Part shown: in pieces, positions 25,735 to 33,345 of the stretch
Layout of the letters: the number at the start of each line of letters is the position of its first letter
Numbering within the stretch: position 1 is the first letter of the stretch
NCBI GenBank assembly: GCA_030528885.1
Contig: JAUMXY010000028.1
Location: forward strand, 1 to 38,233
DNA length: 38,233 nucleotides
Source of the DNA: Bacteroidales bacterium
GTDB lineage: Bacteria > Bacteroidota > Bacteroidia > Bacteroidales > Bacteroidaceae
Direction of reading: 5' to 3'
Translations under genes and position numbers: made by a program
Notes under the pieces: model-generated
Seen by the model: only the letters and a program-made list of their open reading frames with translations
Told to the model about the DNA's origin: nothing
Database searches by the model: none

Positions 25735-27732
25735 ATGACAATGAAGCGCATTCAACTACAAAAGTCATTCTTCACAAGCCCCATTGCTTTCGGCTTTAAC
25801 CTCTTGCTCGTCTACATCGTTTATGGCCTATGCAGGCTTGTCTATCTCTTCGAAAACTGGTCTGTCCTGTCGGAAGGATTCGACAAACTCTCTTTCTGGG
25901 AAGCATTCAAGGGATGCTGGATGTTTGACACTTCTGCCATCCTTTACACCAATGCCCTGTATGCCATCTTGATGCTCATTCCACTGCATGTGAAGGAAAC
26001 TGACTGGTGGCAGAACATGGCAAAATGGATTTACATCACAGTCAATTCATTGTGCATCATCGCCAATCTGTCTGATGCGGTTTACTTCCAATACACGGGT
26101 CGCCGCACCACCACCTCTGTCTTTCAGGAATTCAGCAACGAGGGCAACATCGCCGACGTCATGGGCGTAGAAGTGCTTCGTCATTGGTATCTCGTACTGA
26201 CAGGCATTCTCCTGATAGCAGGACTCATCGCCCTGTACGCTAAGCCTGCAGGCGAATTCAGGCTCCGCACACAGAAAGATTACCTTCGATACTACATCAC
26301 GCATCTCGTGTGCTTCGGCCTCTACATACCCATCACCATCTGCGGCATGCGCGGCGGAGCAACCACTGCAGTGCGCCCCATCACCTTAAGCAATGCCAAC
26401 CAATACGTCAACAAACCTGCAGAAGCCGCACTCATCCTCAATACTCCTTTCTCCCTGATTCGTTCTATCAACAAAAGTGTATTTGTCAATCCAAAGTTTT
26501 ACACGAAAGAAGAACTGGACCAGCTATACACGCCGCTCCACGTGCCTGCGGACAGCATTGTTGCCAATCCAAAGAACATAGTCGTCCTCATCATGGAAAG
26601 CTATGGAAAAGAATACATTGGCGGCTGCAACGAGACCTTGGATGGCGGGAAATACAAAGGCTACACCCCTTTCACGGATTCGCTCATCAAGCAGTCTCTC
26701 ACATTCGACTACACCTTCGCTAACGGACGGAAAAGCATCGACGGAATGCCTTCTATCCTGTCAAGCATTCCACGATTCATCGAACCATTCTTCCTGACCC
26801 CAGCCTCAATGAACAAAGTAAGCGGATTGGCTGGTGAACTGGCGCAGGCAGGGTACTACTCAGCTTTCTTCCATGGAGCAGAAAATGGCTCAATGGGATT
26901 TGAGGCCTTTGCAAAGGCTACGGGATATAAAGACTATTTCGGAAGAACAGAATACAATGAAGACAAGCGATTTAACGGTGACAAGGACTTCGACGGCATG
27001 TGGGCCATCTGGGACGAGGAATTCTTGCAGTTCTACGCCTTACAGATGAGTCAGATGCAACAGCCTTTCATCACCACTGTCTTCACAGCCAGTTCACACC
27101 ATCCTTACAAAGTGCCTGAACGCTATCAGGACATCTACAAAGACGAACCGGGCGACAACAACGTCATGCACAAGTGCATACGTTATGTTGACAATGCCTT
27201 GCGGCTTTTCTTCGACACAGCCAAACAGCAACCTTGGTACAGCAATACGGTCTTTGTCATTACAGCCGACCACACAAACCGCAGTTCACGCAAGGAGTAC
27301 GAGACAGATCTGGGCGTATTCAGTGTGCCCATCATCATTTACGACCCATCGGGCAACATCAAACCTGCACGTAGGCACTGCATCGCACAGCAAATTGACA
27401 TCATGCCGACTATATTGAACCATGTAGGATACGGCAAGCCCTACGTGGCATTCGGAACAGACCTTCTCAATACACCTGATAGTGCGACCTGGGCAGTCAA
27501 CCACACGAACGGCATTTACCAATACGTGAAAGGTGATTATGTGCTGCAATTCACCGACGGAGGAGAAGTGAAAGCCATCTACAATTACAAGAAAGACCGG
27601 TTCATGAAGAACAATCTCAAAGAGCAAGCCTGCCAACAAGGGAAGGACATGGAGCAAGAGCTGAAAGCCATCATACAGTCGTACATGGAACGTATGATTG
27701 AAGACAGACTGACAGCAGAAAGCCAAGAATAA
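25735..27732 (+). CDS. LTA synthase/sulfatase-family phosphotransferase
   Basis: Seen: 665 residues. About five membrane segments fill the first 200 residues, followed by an alkaline-phosphatase-fold catalytic domain. The first metal-binding block is IVVLIMESYGKEY (about 282-294). The predicted nucleophile is Ser334 in FANGRKSIDGMPSIL, where LtaS has a catalytic Thr. The second metal block is FVITADHTNRSS (Asp512-His513). Known: related enzymes transfer phosphoglycerol from phosphatidylglycerol (LtaS, MdoB/OpgB) or phosphoethanolamine to glycans or lipid A. Inferred: a periplasmic-facing enzyme that decorates an envelope glycan. Donor head group cannot be decided. Cotranscription with the metallophosphoesterase (6-nt gap) is nearly certain. 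Confidence 0.88.
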   Translation: MTMKRIQLQKSFFTSPIAFGFNLLLVYIVYGLCRLVYLFENWSVLSEGFDKLSFWEAFKGCWMFDTSAILYTNALYAILMLIPLHVKETDWWQNMAKWIYITVNSLCIIANLSDAVYFQYTGRRTTTSVFQEFSNEGNIADVMGVEVLRHWYLVLTGILLIAGLIALYAKPAGEFRLRTQKDYLRYYITHLVCFGLYIPITICGMRGGATTAVRPITLSNANQYVNKPAEAALILNTPFSLIRSINKSVFVNPKFYTKEELDQLYTPLHVPADSIVANPKNIVVLIMESYGKEYIGGCNETLDGGKYKGYTPFTDSLIKQSLTFDYTFANGRKSIDGMPSILSSIPRFIEPFFLTPASMNKVSGLAGELAQAGYYSAFFHGAENGSMGFEAFAKATGYKDYFGRTEYNEDKRFNGDKDFDGMWAIWDEEFLQFYALQMSQMQQPFITTVFTASSHHPYKVPERYQDIYKDEPGDNNVMHKCIRYVDNALRLFFDTAKQQPWYSNTVFVITADHTNRSSRKEYETDLGVFSVPIIIYDPSGNIKPARRHCIAQQIDIMPTILNHVGYGKPYVAFGTDLLNTPDSATWAVNHTNGIYQYVKGDYVLQFTDGGEVKAIYNYKKDRFMKNNLKEQACQQGKDMEQELKAIIQSYMERMIEDRLTAESQE

Positions 27733-27783
27733 ATCATCTCTTCTCCCAAGCAAACCTAACAGCAATCAAAAGAAAAGGCTCTC

Positions 27784-28692
27784 ATGACACTCGCTTATCT
27801 CATATCAGCCCACACCGATGCACCTCAACTGAAAAGGCTTGTCGAGACCCTGCATCCTGACGCCCATTTCTTCATCCACATCGACAAGAAGTCTGACATC
27901 ACTCCCTTCCAAGCACTTCTCCCACAAGACAATGTGCATTTCATCCAAGAACGTATTGACGTACGTTGGGGAACCATTCTGGAAGTAGAGTACCAGATGG
28001 CGCTTATCAAAGCAGCTATCGACCACCCCGTCACCTTCGACCGCATTTTCTTCCTCTCAGGCATGGACTATCCCTTATGGAGCAACGACCGCATCACTCA
28101 TTGGCTGGAAGCCCAAAAAGGAAAAGAGATTCTCAGCGGCATCTGCATGGACAATCCTGCCATCAGCGAACAGCAACGGACACTCTATTCGACAGCCCGT
28201 CCTTTCTTTCGTATAGGCTTCATAAGCAATCAAGCCAATCAACGGCTCAGCATCGTATGCCGCAAAGCGAAGCAATTGCTCGGTCTACGAAAGTCCCTAT
28301 CCTTCCCTGTTGGCAATGCCACTTGGCATCTCTACAAAGGAGCAGCTTGGTGGTGCATCTCGCAGTCTTTAGCGGCCTACATATATGATACTTATATGCA
28401 GCAACCAGTCCTTCGCCACTACTTCACCGACTCATTCGGGCAGGCTGAAACGCTCATACAGACCATCGCATTCAACTCTCCCCAATGGGCTCCCAAGTGC
28501 ATCCTTCACCAAGGAGAATACCCTGGATTGGCAGCCCTCACCCCACTGCACTTCATCATCTACGAGCCCATCATCAAAGTAATGGACGAAACCGACTACG
28601 ACACCCTGATGGCAAGCGGGCGAATGTTCACCCGCAAACTTGTCAGCGGAAAAAGCGACCGCTTAGTTGAACTTCTCACCCAACGGACATGA
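27784..28692 (+). CDS. GT14 family beta-1,6-N-acetylglucosaminyltransferase-like (core-2/I-branching)
   Basis: Seen: 302 residues with the branching-enzyme pattern: LAYLISAHTDAPQLKRLV at the N-terminus, FFIHIDKKS at about 31-39, VRWGTILEVEYQMALIKAA in the middle, FFLSGMDYPLWS (about 95-106) and GAAWWCISQSLA, which resembles the family's SQW.vL block. No signal peptide; probably cytosolic or peripheral. Known: eukaryotic relatives add beta-1,6-GlcNAc branches; bacterial members are found in capsule and LPS clusters. Its stop overlaps the next start by ATGA (28689-28692), so translation with the acyltransferase is coupled, suggesting that both act on the same glycan. Confidence 0.88.
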   Translation: MTLAYLISAHTDAPQLKRLVETLHPDAHFFIHIDKKSDITPFQALLPQDNVHFIQERIDVRWGTILEVEYQMALIKAAIDHPVTFDRIFFLSGMDYPLWSNDRITHWLEAQKGKEILSGICMDNPAISEQQRTLYSTARPFFRIGFISNQANQRLSIVCRKAKQLLGLRKSLSFPVGNATWHLYKGAAWWCISQSLAAYIYDTYMQQPVLRHYFTDSFGQAETLIQTIAFNSPQWAPKCILHQGEYPGLAALTPLHFIIYEPIIKVMDETDYDTLMASGRMFTRKLVSGKSDRLVELLTQRT

Positions 28693-29840
28693 AAAACCGC
28701 AACCACGCCTTCGACCTTCTCTGCGGCATCTGCATCATCCGCATGATTACTCTGCATGTCACCAACGCCTGCGGCTTTGGGACTGCCGACTGGTGGACTC
28801 CCGTCATGCAGTGGACCTATTTTTTTATGTCCTTCTTCTTTTTCAAAGCAGGCTACTTCAACAAGACCGTATCAGGCAATACTAAAGCATATTTGGCAGA
28901 CAAAGCAAAACGCCTGCTCATTCCTTATCTCACATGGGGCATCATTGGCAACTGCATCTACTTCTTCTTTGTCATCTTCATCCTCAGCCCACAAAACACC
29001 TTGTCAACACAAGTCAAGATTAGCCATCTATGGGAATCAAGCCAATTCTATGGGAATGCTCCCTGCTGGTTTCTCTTCTCTTTCTTCATTGCATATATTG
29101 TAGCGCATCTCATATCCAAAGTTCCCCCGCTCTTCCACGTTACATTCCTCGGAAAGAAGCGCAACTTCAAGATACACTGGTTCATCTTCTTGACACCCTT
29201 TGTCAGCTACTGGCTTCACACCCAGGGCAATCCGCTATGGTTAGGGCTCGACAATGTCTTCATCGGCATTTTCCTTTTCTATCTTGGCCGTGTATGGCAC
29301 TTTGCCATCGAGAAAATGGGCGAGAACATTACTCTAGGCGTTTCAGGTGTTCTCCTTTCCATTTTCATCTGCCTCAACGGCATCTATGGCGGCAGCTATT
29401 CTATGGCGGAAAACCTATGGCAAGGCCATCCGCTCATCGTCACAGCCAACATCACTCTTGCTCTCTGCGGCTTGTCAGGCATCCTGCTCAGCATCCGTCT
29501 CCCCCGCATACCCGTCATCAACTATATTGGAGAGCATTCAATGGTCTTCTTCGTAGCCCACTACCCTCTCCTAATGCTCTACAAGATGATACGCTCTGCC
29601 AATGTAAAGACATTGCGCAACCACTGGGACGATTATACCATCCTGCTCCTCATCCTCTTCGGCGTCTGCTTCTTGCTGGTTCCCCATATTGAAAAAGTGC
29701 CATGGCTGTCAGGACGATGGAAAAAGAGCACCGCAACAAGCGGACACCAGAAGCCTCACCCCCTTCTGGCAGAAACAAGCCTCTCACAAAAAAACGAGCA
29801 TAACACAAAAGATATTCAAGAAAAAGACTTAACTTTGTAA
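28689..29840 (+). CDS. Acyltransferase family 3 membrane protein
   Basis: Seen: 383 residues with about 9-10 membrane segments. The family opening is present (NHAFDLLCGICIIRMITLHV, with His for the catalytic-type H in the first segment region), then WTYFFMSFFFFKAGYF and a late IGEHSMVFFVAHYPLLM block. The last 40 residues are hydrophilic. Known: acyltransferase-3 proteins O-acetylate or O-succinylate sugars of LPS, capsule and Nod factors. Inferred: it acylates the glycan branched by the coupled GT14. The 3' end of the gene contains the -7 box (29830-29837) for the next unit. Confidence 0.87.
   Translation: MKNRNHAFDLLCGICIIRMITLHVTNACGFGTADWWTPVMQWTYFFMSFFFFKAGYFNKTVSGNTKAYLADKAKRLLIPYLTWGIIGNCIYFFFVIFILSPQNTLSTQVKISHLWESSQFYGNAPCWFLFSFFIAYIVAHLISKVPPLFHVTFLGKKRNFKIHWFIFLTPFVSYWLHTQGNPLWLGLDNVFIGIFLFYLGRVWHFAIEKMGENITLGVSGVLLSIFICLNGIYGGSYSMAENLWQGHPLIVTANITLALCGLSGILLSIRLPRIPVINYIGEHSMVFFVAHYPLLMLYKMIRSANVKTLRNHWDDYTILLLILFGVCFLLVPHIEKVPWLSGRWKKSTATSGHQKPHPLLAETSLSQKNEHNTKDIQEKDLTL
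29830..29837 (+). promoter_or_regulatory. -7 box inside the end of the acyltransferase gene, for the cytidylyltransferase unit
   Basis: TAACTTTG matches TAnnTTTG. It lies within the last codons of the acyltransferase gene and 30 nt before the ATG at 29868, giving a leader of about 24 nt. It would let the TagD/PP-loop/LicD/GT genes be expressed apart from the upstream genes. Confidence 0.55.
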
Positions 29841-29867
29841 AATCAACTTATTAAAACATACTTTCAC

Positions 29868-30287
29868 ATGACTATCGGATATACAGCAGGCGTATTTGAC
29901 TTGTTCCACATCGGACACCTCACTTTGCTGAAAAACGCCAAAGCCTTGTGCGATAAACTCATCGTTGGTGTCACCGTCGATGAACTCGTGCTCTATAAAG
30001 GGAAACATGCCATGATACCTTTTTCCGACCGTATCGAGATTATACGCAACATCAAATGCGTAGATGCCGCCGTACCTCAATACGACATGGACAAACTCAC
30101 CATGTGCAAGAAGCTTGGTGCCACCATGCTCTTTGTTGGCGACGACTGGTATGGAACCGAAAAGTGGAAAGATTACGAGAAGGACTTCCAAGAAGCAGGC
30201 ATACAAATCATCTACTTCCCATACACCCACGGCGTATCATCCACTAAGATAACAGAGGCACTCACTGCTGTACGCGATAAAGATTAA
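29868..30287 (+). CDS. TagD-like glycerol-3-phosphate cytidylyltransferase family protein
   Basis: Seen: 139 residues, the usual length for single-domain cytidylyltransferases. The nucleotidyltransferase motif HIGH appears in AGVFDLFHIGHLTLL (about 6-20). The second signature near the C-terminus reads YTHGVSSTKI; in characterised TagD enzymes it is RTxGISTTKI, so the Arg is replaced by Tyr while the SST/STT core is kept. Known: TagD makes CDP-glycerol from CTP and glycerol 3-phosphate; relatives use phosphocholine or phosphoethanolamine. Inferred: supplies a CDP-alcohol for the LicD-family protein encoded two genes downstream. The substrate is not certain, given the altered motif. Confidence 0.85.
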   Translation: MTIGYTAGVFDLFHIGHLTLLKNAKALCDKLIVGVTVDELVLYKGKHAMIPFSDRIEIIRNIKCVDAAVPQYDMDKLTMCKKLGATMLFVGDDWYGTEKWKDYEKDFQEAGIQIIYFPYTHGVSSTKITEALTAVRDKD

Positions 30288-30314
30288 GTACCACTCTAAC
30301 TCTCCCCCTTGGAA

Positions 30315-31352
30315 ATGAAAGACTTTTGTTTAAGTTCATATATGGCCTTCCGCTACATCTGGAAAGACGGAATGGACTTCTATCCCGGTTTCACCCATCG
30401 CAATTTCCAGCCTCTGCAAGCAGAGGAGCGTATCCCCGTTACCACTGCTGCCGACATCGACAGAGAAATACAACAACAGATAGACGCCCTCTATCAGCAG
30501 TATGACAGCATCGGCATCCTGCTCTCTGGCGGTATGGACAGCGCCAACATAGCGTCATACCTCAAGCCAGGCAGTCATGCATACACCTTCATCTCATCCA
30601 CAGGAGTGTTCGACGACGATGCTGAGCGTGCCAAGCAATATTGCCAGAAATTCCAATTGCAGCACCATCTCATCGACATCACTTTCGATGACTACAAGAA
30701 ATACACTCCCATTGTCATGGCATCCAAATGGGCACCCGTCCACTCCATCGAACCACAGATCTACAAGGCAGCCATTCAAGCTAAAAAAGATGGTGTACAG
30801 ATGATACTCGTCGGGGAAAGCGCAGACCTCATCTTCGGAGGCATGGACAAGCTTATCACCCCCGAATGGACCTTCGACACCTTCGTTAAGCGCTACACCT
30901 TCCTCGAGCCCTCTCTTGTGCTCCGTCATCCTGTATCGCAAAATGAGCGCTTCGAGCCTTATCGCATAGGCAACAACGGCATTGACGTGCTGCGTTTCAT
31001 GGACGACGTGTTCTCCATTGAAAGTTCCAGTTCTTATCTCAATGCCTTTGCCGCCGCCCAACTGCCCTACTATGACCCCTATGCCCGACTGGTCATGGCC
31101 GAACCGCTCGACATGAAGAGAGTAAGGAATGGTGAACCCAAATATCTGGTGCGGGAATTCTACGCCATGAAGTACCCCGAACTGCCCATCCCGTTCAAAA
31201 TCCCTATGCCTCGACCTGTTGACGAGATATTCAAAGATTGGGATGGACCAAGCAGACCCGAATTCCGAAGCGATATACCCATGCAGACACTCACAGGCAA
31301 CCAGAAATGGCAACTGTGGTGCGCAGAACTATTCCTCAACCTCTTTGACTGA
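30315..31352 (+). CDS. Asparagine-synthase-like PP-loop ATP pyrophosphatase lacking the glutaminase domain
   Basis: Seen: 345 residues. The PP-loop SGGMDS is in IGILLSGGMDSANIASYL (about 70-90), and the downstream AsnB-type block is LVGESADLIFGGMDK (about 170-185). The N-terminal class II glutaminase domain, with its catalytic Cys2, is absent: the protein begins MKDFCLSSYMAFRYIW with only some 60 residues before the PP-loop. Known: such C-terminal-only relatives adenylate a carboxylate and need ammonia or another amine donor, as in WbpG-type sugar modification or beta-lactam synthetase relatives. Inferred: makes an amide, amidine or similar bond on a glycan precursor or its appendage. Start choice: ATG 30315; an in-frame TTG at 30309 is less likely. 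Confidence 0.82.
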   Translation: MKDFCLSSYMAFRYIWKDGMDFYPGFTHRNFQPLQAEERIPVTTAADIDREIQQQIDALYQQYDSIGILLSGGMDSANIASYLKPGSHAYTFISSTGVFDDDAERAKQYCQKFQLQHHLIDITFDDYKKYTPIVMASKWAPVHSIEPQIYKAAIQAKKDGVQMILVGESADLIFGGMDKLITPEWTFDTFVKRYTFLEPSLVLRHPVSQNERFEPYRIGNNGIDVLRFMDDVFSIESSSSYLNAFAAAQLPYYDPYARLVMAEPLDMKRVRNGEPKYLVREFYAMKYPELPIPFKIPMPRPVDEIFKDWDGPSRPEFRSDIPMQTLTGNQKWQLWCAELFLNLFD

Positions 31353-31391
31353 CAACGACTCCTTAACGGCCAAAGAACCAGCTATTACCTC

Positions 31392-32243
31392 ATGGAAGAA
31401 AACAGCACAAGCCAGCAAATGAAAGATGCCCTGCTCGAAACCTTCAAGTTCACCAAACAGTTTCTAGCTCAGCACAATCTTCGCTACATTGCCTGCGGTG
31501 GAACAGTTCTTGGGGCCGTACGCCACAAGGGCTTCATCCCCTGGGATGATGACATAGACATCTACATGCCACGTGCCGATTATAACCGTCTGCTCGACAT
31601 GAATGACCAACTGCAACCTTTGGGATACGAGGTCATTTCCTGCCGTGACAAAGGTTATTATATGCCCTTTGCTAAAATATCCTCTCTCAGCTCCACCATC
31701 TGGGAGTTTCAGCGGCTTCCCTTCCTGATGGGAGTCTATGTTGATATCTTCCCCCTCGATGAGTTCGAGGAACCAGACCAAGTCATCACAGCGCGGCAGT
31801 ACAGAAGCCACTATTTCTTCGACAAGTATATCAACGCTGTCAGTTCCTACCCCTTCCGTTTCTTCCTCCAGCGACTCCAGCATCTCGACATCCACCAGAT
31901 GGGACTTTACCTGCTTCACCTCTACCGCCGTCGCAATCCGCAGCGCTACCTGCAAGCCTTTCTTGATTTCGAGAAGACATACACTGGCGGAACAGGCAGC
32001 AAGTGCGTATGCGTCACTCAGTGGGAAGGGCGCATCTTCCAAACCGAATGGTTCACCGACGTGATAGAACTGCCCTTTGAAGACACCACCGTCACTGCAC
32101 CGCGTAACTACGATGCCTATCTACGTAAACTCTACGGAGATTACATGCAGCTTCCACCTGTCGAGAAACGCATTTCCCATCCTCACTTTTACGTTGACCT
32201 TAACCGCAGGCTCACCATCCCCGACATACTGGCTCAGCAATAA
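31392..32243 (+). CDS. LicD-family phosphotransferase
   Basis: Seen: 283 residues with the LicD signature: a helical start, then LRYIACGGTVLGAVRHKGF (about 32-50), IPWDDDIDIYMPRADYNRLL (about 51-70) with the metal-binding Asp cluster, and a later VYVDIFPLDE. Soluble; no signal peptide. Known: LicD proteins transfer phosphocholine from CDP-choline to surface glycans; the fukutin group transfers ribitol or glycerol phosphate from CDP-alcohols. Inferred: it uses the product of the TagD-like enzyme to decorate a glycan. Choline use is not supported here, since no choline kinase or uptake gene is present in the window. Confidence 0.9.
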   Translation: MEENSTSQQMKDALLETFKFTKQFLAQHNLRYIACGGTVLGAVRHKGFIPWDDDIDIYMPRADYNRLLDMNDQLQPLGYEVISCRDKGYYMPFAKISSLSSTIWEFQRLPFLMGVYVDIFPLDEFEEPDQVITARQYRSHYFFDKYINAVSSYPFRFFLQRLQHLDIHQMGLYLLHLYRRRNPQRYLQAFLDFEKTYTGGTGSKCVCVTQWEGRIFQTEWFTDVIELPFEDTTVTAPRNYDAYLRKLYGDYMQLPPVEKRISHPHFYVDLNRRLTIPDILAQQ

Positions 32244-32285
32244 AAGCCCCTTCGGCTCAACACTCTAACCCTATTCCTTCCACCC

Positions 32286-33224
32286 ATGCTCGCACCTGTT
32301 GCCCTTTTCGTCTACAACCGCGCAGACAACACACAGAAAACCCTCGATGCACTCCTTGCCAACACGATGGCCAAGGACACTGACCTTTACGTCTTTTCCG
32401 ACGGTGGCAAAGACCCTCTGTCGTGGCAGAAAGTGAACGAGGTGCGCCATCTGCTCCATCTGGTCAAAGCCGAGGCCGAACAAACTGGTGCCTTGAAGAG
32501 CATGACCATCGTCGAGCGCCCAGAAAACATCTATCTCGAGCGCAACATCACCGAAGGCATTGCACAAGTGTTCAAGACACACGACCGCATCATCGTCCTC
32601 GAAGACGACATCTGCACTTCCCCTTACTACTTGCAGTATATGAACCAAGCCTTCGACCTCTATGCCGACATCCCACAAGTCATGCACATAGCAGGATTCA
32701 CCAATCTTGACCTGCCCATCTCTGACACCCCCTTCTACTTCACCCCCCACATGTCGGGCTGGGGCTGGGGCACGTGGCGTGACCGTTGGCAAAGCCACTT
32801 CGTCCACTACAAGACACGTGCCGAAGCTCTTGAGGGAATGAGCGACAACGACATCGACGCCATCCAGTATGGCGGTGTTTTCCCTTGCCTAAAAAGTCTT
32901 GACAAGCACCCTATACCATGGGACATCTGTTGGGAAATCGCCATCAAAAAGGCAGGCGGCCTCTGCCTCACTCCAGGACACACGCTCGTACGAAATATCG
33001 GTCTGCAAAACGGCACTCACTTCCGCGCTTTCTCCATACTTCAGCATTACGAGTTCGACCGTCAGCCCCTCCAGCAACCGCTACCCCTTACCCGTATAGG
33101 ACAGCCACAAAAAGACCCTCGCATCGAAGCCCTCTTCGCCCAAGCCATCCGTGACTGGGGCATCCGCTATACCCTGCTTGGGAAGGTAATCCGCTTCTTC
33201 TACAAGAAGCTGCGGCACAAATAG
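32286..33224 (+). CDS. GNT-I-like glycosyltransferase
   Basis: Seen: 312 residues with a GT-A start (LAPVALFVYNRADNTQKTLDALL), YVFSDGGKD at about 35-43, a metal-binding EDD motif in IIVLEDDICTSPYYLQYM (about 101-118), and SGWGWGTWRDRW (about 157-168), which resembles the acceptor-side loop of N-acetylglucosaminyltransferase I (PF03071-type). The C-terminus is basic (VIRFFYKKLRHK). Bacterial relatives are usually labelled glycosyltransferase without known donor. It closes the TagD/PP-loop/LicD set and ends convergently with the LamG surface protein gene. Confidence 0.8.
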   Translation: MLAPVALFVYNRADNTQKTLDALLANTMAKDTDLYVFSDGGKDPLSWQKVNEVRHLLHLVKAEAEQTGALKSMTIVERPENIYLERNITEGIAQVFKTHDRIIVLEDDICTSPYYLQYMNQAFDLYADIPQVMHIAGFTNLDLPISDTPFYFTPHMSGWGWGTWRDRWQSHFVHYKTRAEALEGMSDNDIDAIQYGGVFPCLKSLDKHPIPWDICWEIAIKKAGGLCLTPGHTLVRNIGLQNGTHFRAFSILQHYEFDRQPLQQPLPLTRIGQPQKDPRIEALFAQAIRDWGIRYTLLGKVIRFFYKKLRHK

Positions 33225-33236
33225 CCAAACGCACAA

Positions 33237-33259
33237 ACCGATGTAGAGAATGCATCGGT
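33237..33259 (+). terminator. Possible hairpin after the GNT-I-like gene
   Basis: ACCGATG (33237-33243) pairs with CATCGGT (33253-33259) around a 9-nt loop. What follows (ATCTTCGTTC) is only weakly T-rich, so intrinsic termination is uncertain. Confidence 0.3.
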
Positions 33260-33290
33260 ATCTTCGTTCACAGCAACAAACCACTTAAAA

Positions 33291-33326
33291 AGCCATCGGC
33301 GCAAAGTCCCAAGACCTTGCGCCGAT
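33291..33326 (-). terminator. Terminator of the LamG surface protein gene
   Basis: ATCGGCGCAA (33295-33304) pairs perfectly with TTGCGCCGAT (33317-33326); the loop can form three further pairs (GTC/GAC). Read on the minus strand the stem is followed by GGCTTTTTAAG. It lies 20 nt after the stop codon at 33346. It may also slow transcription from the opposite side. Confidence 0.7.
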
Positions 33327-33345
33327 AGTGATATTGAACATGCCG

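Noticed and set aside
31392-32243. Calling the LicD protein a phosphocholine transferase
   Set aside because: No choline kinase, transporter or CTP:phosphocholine gene is visible; the neighbouring enzyme resembles TagD, so the alcohol is left open.
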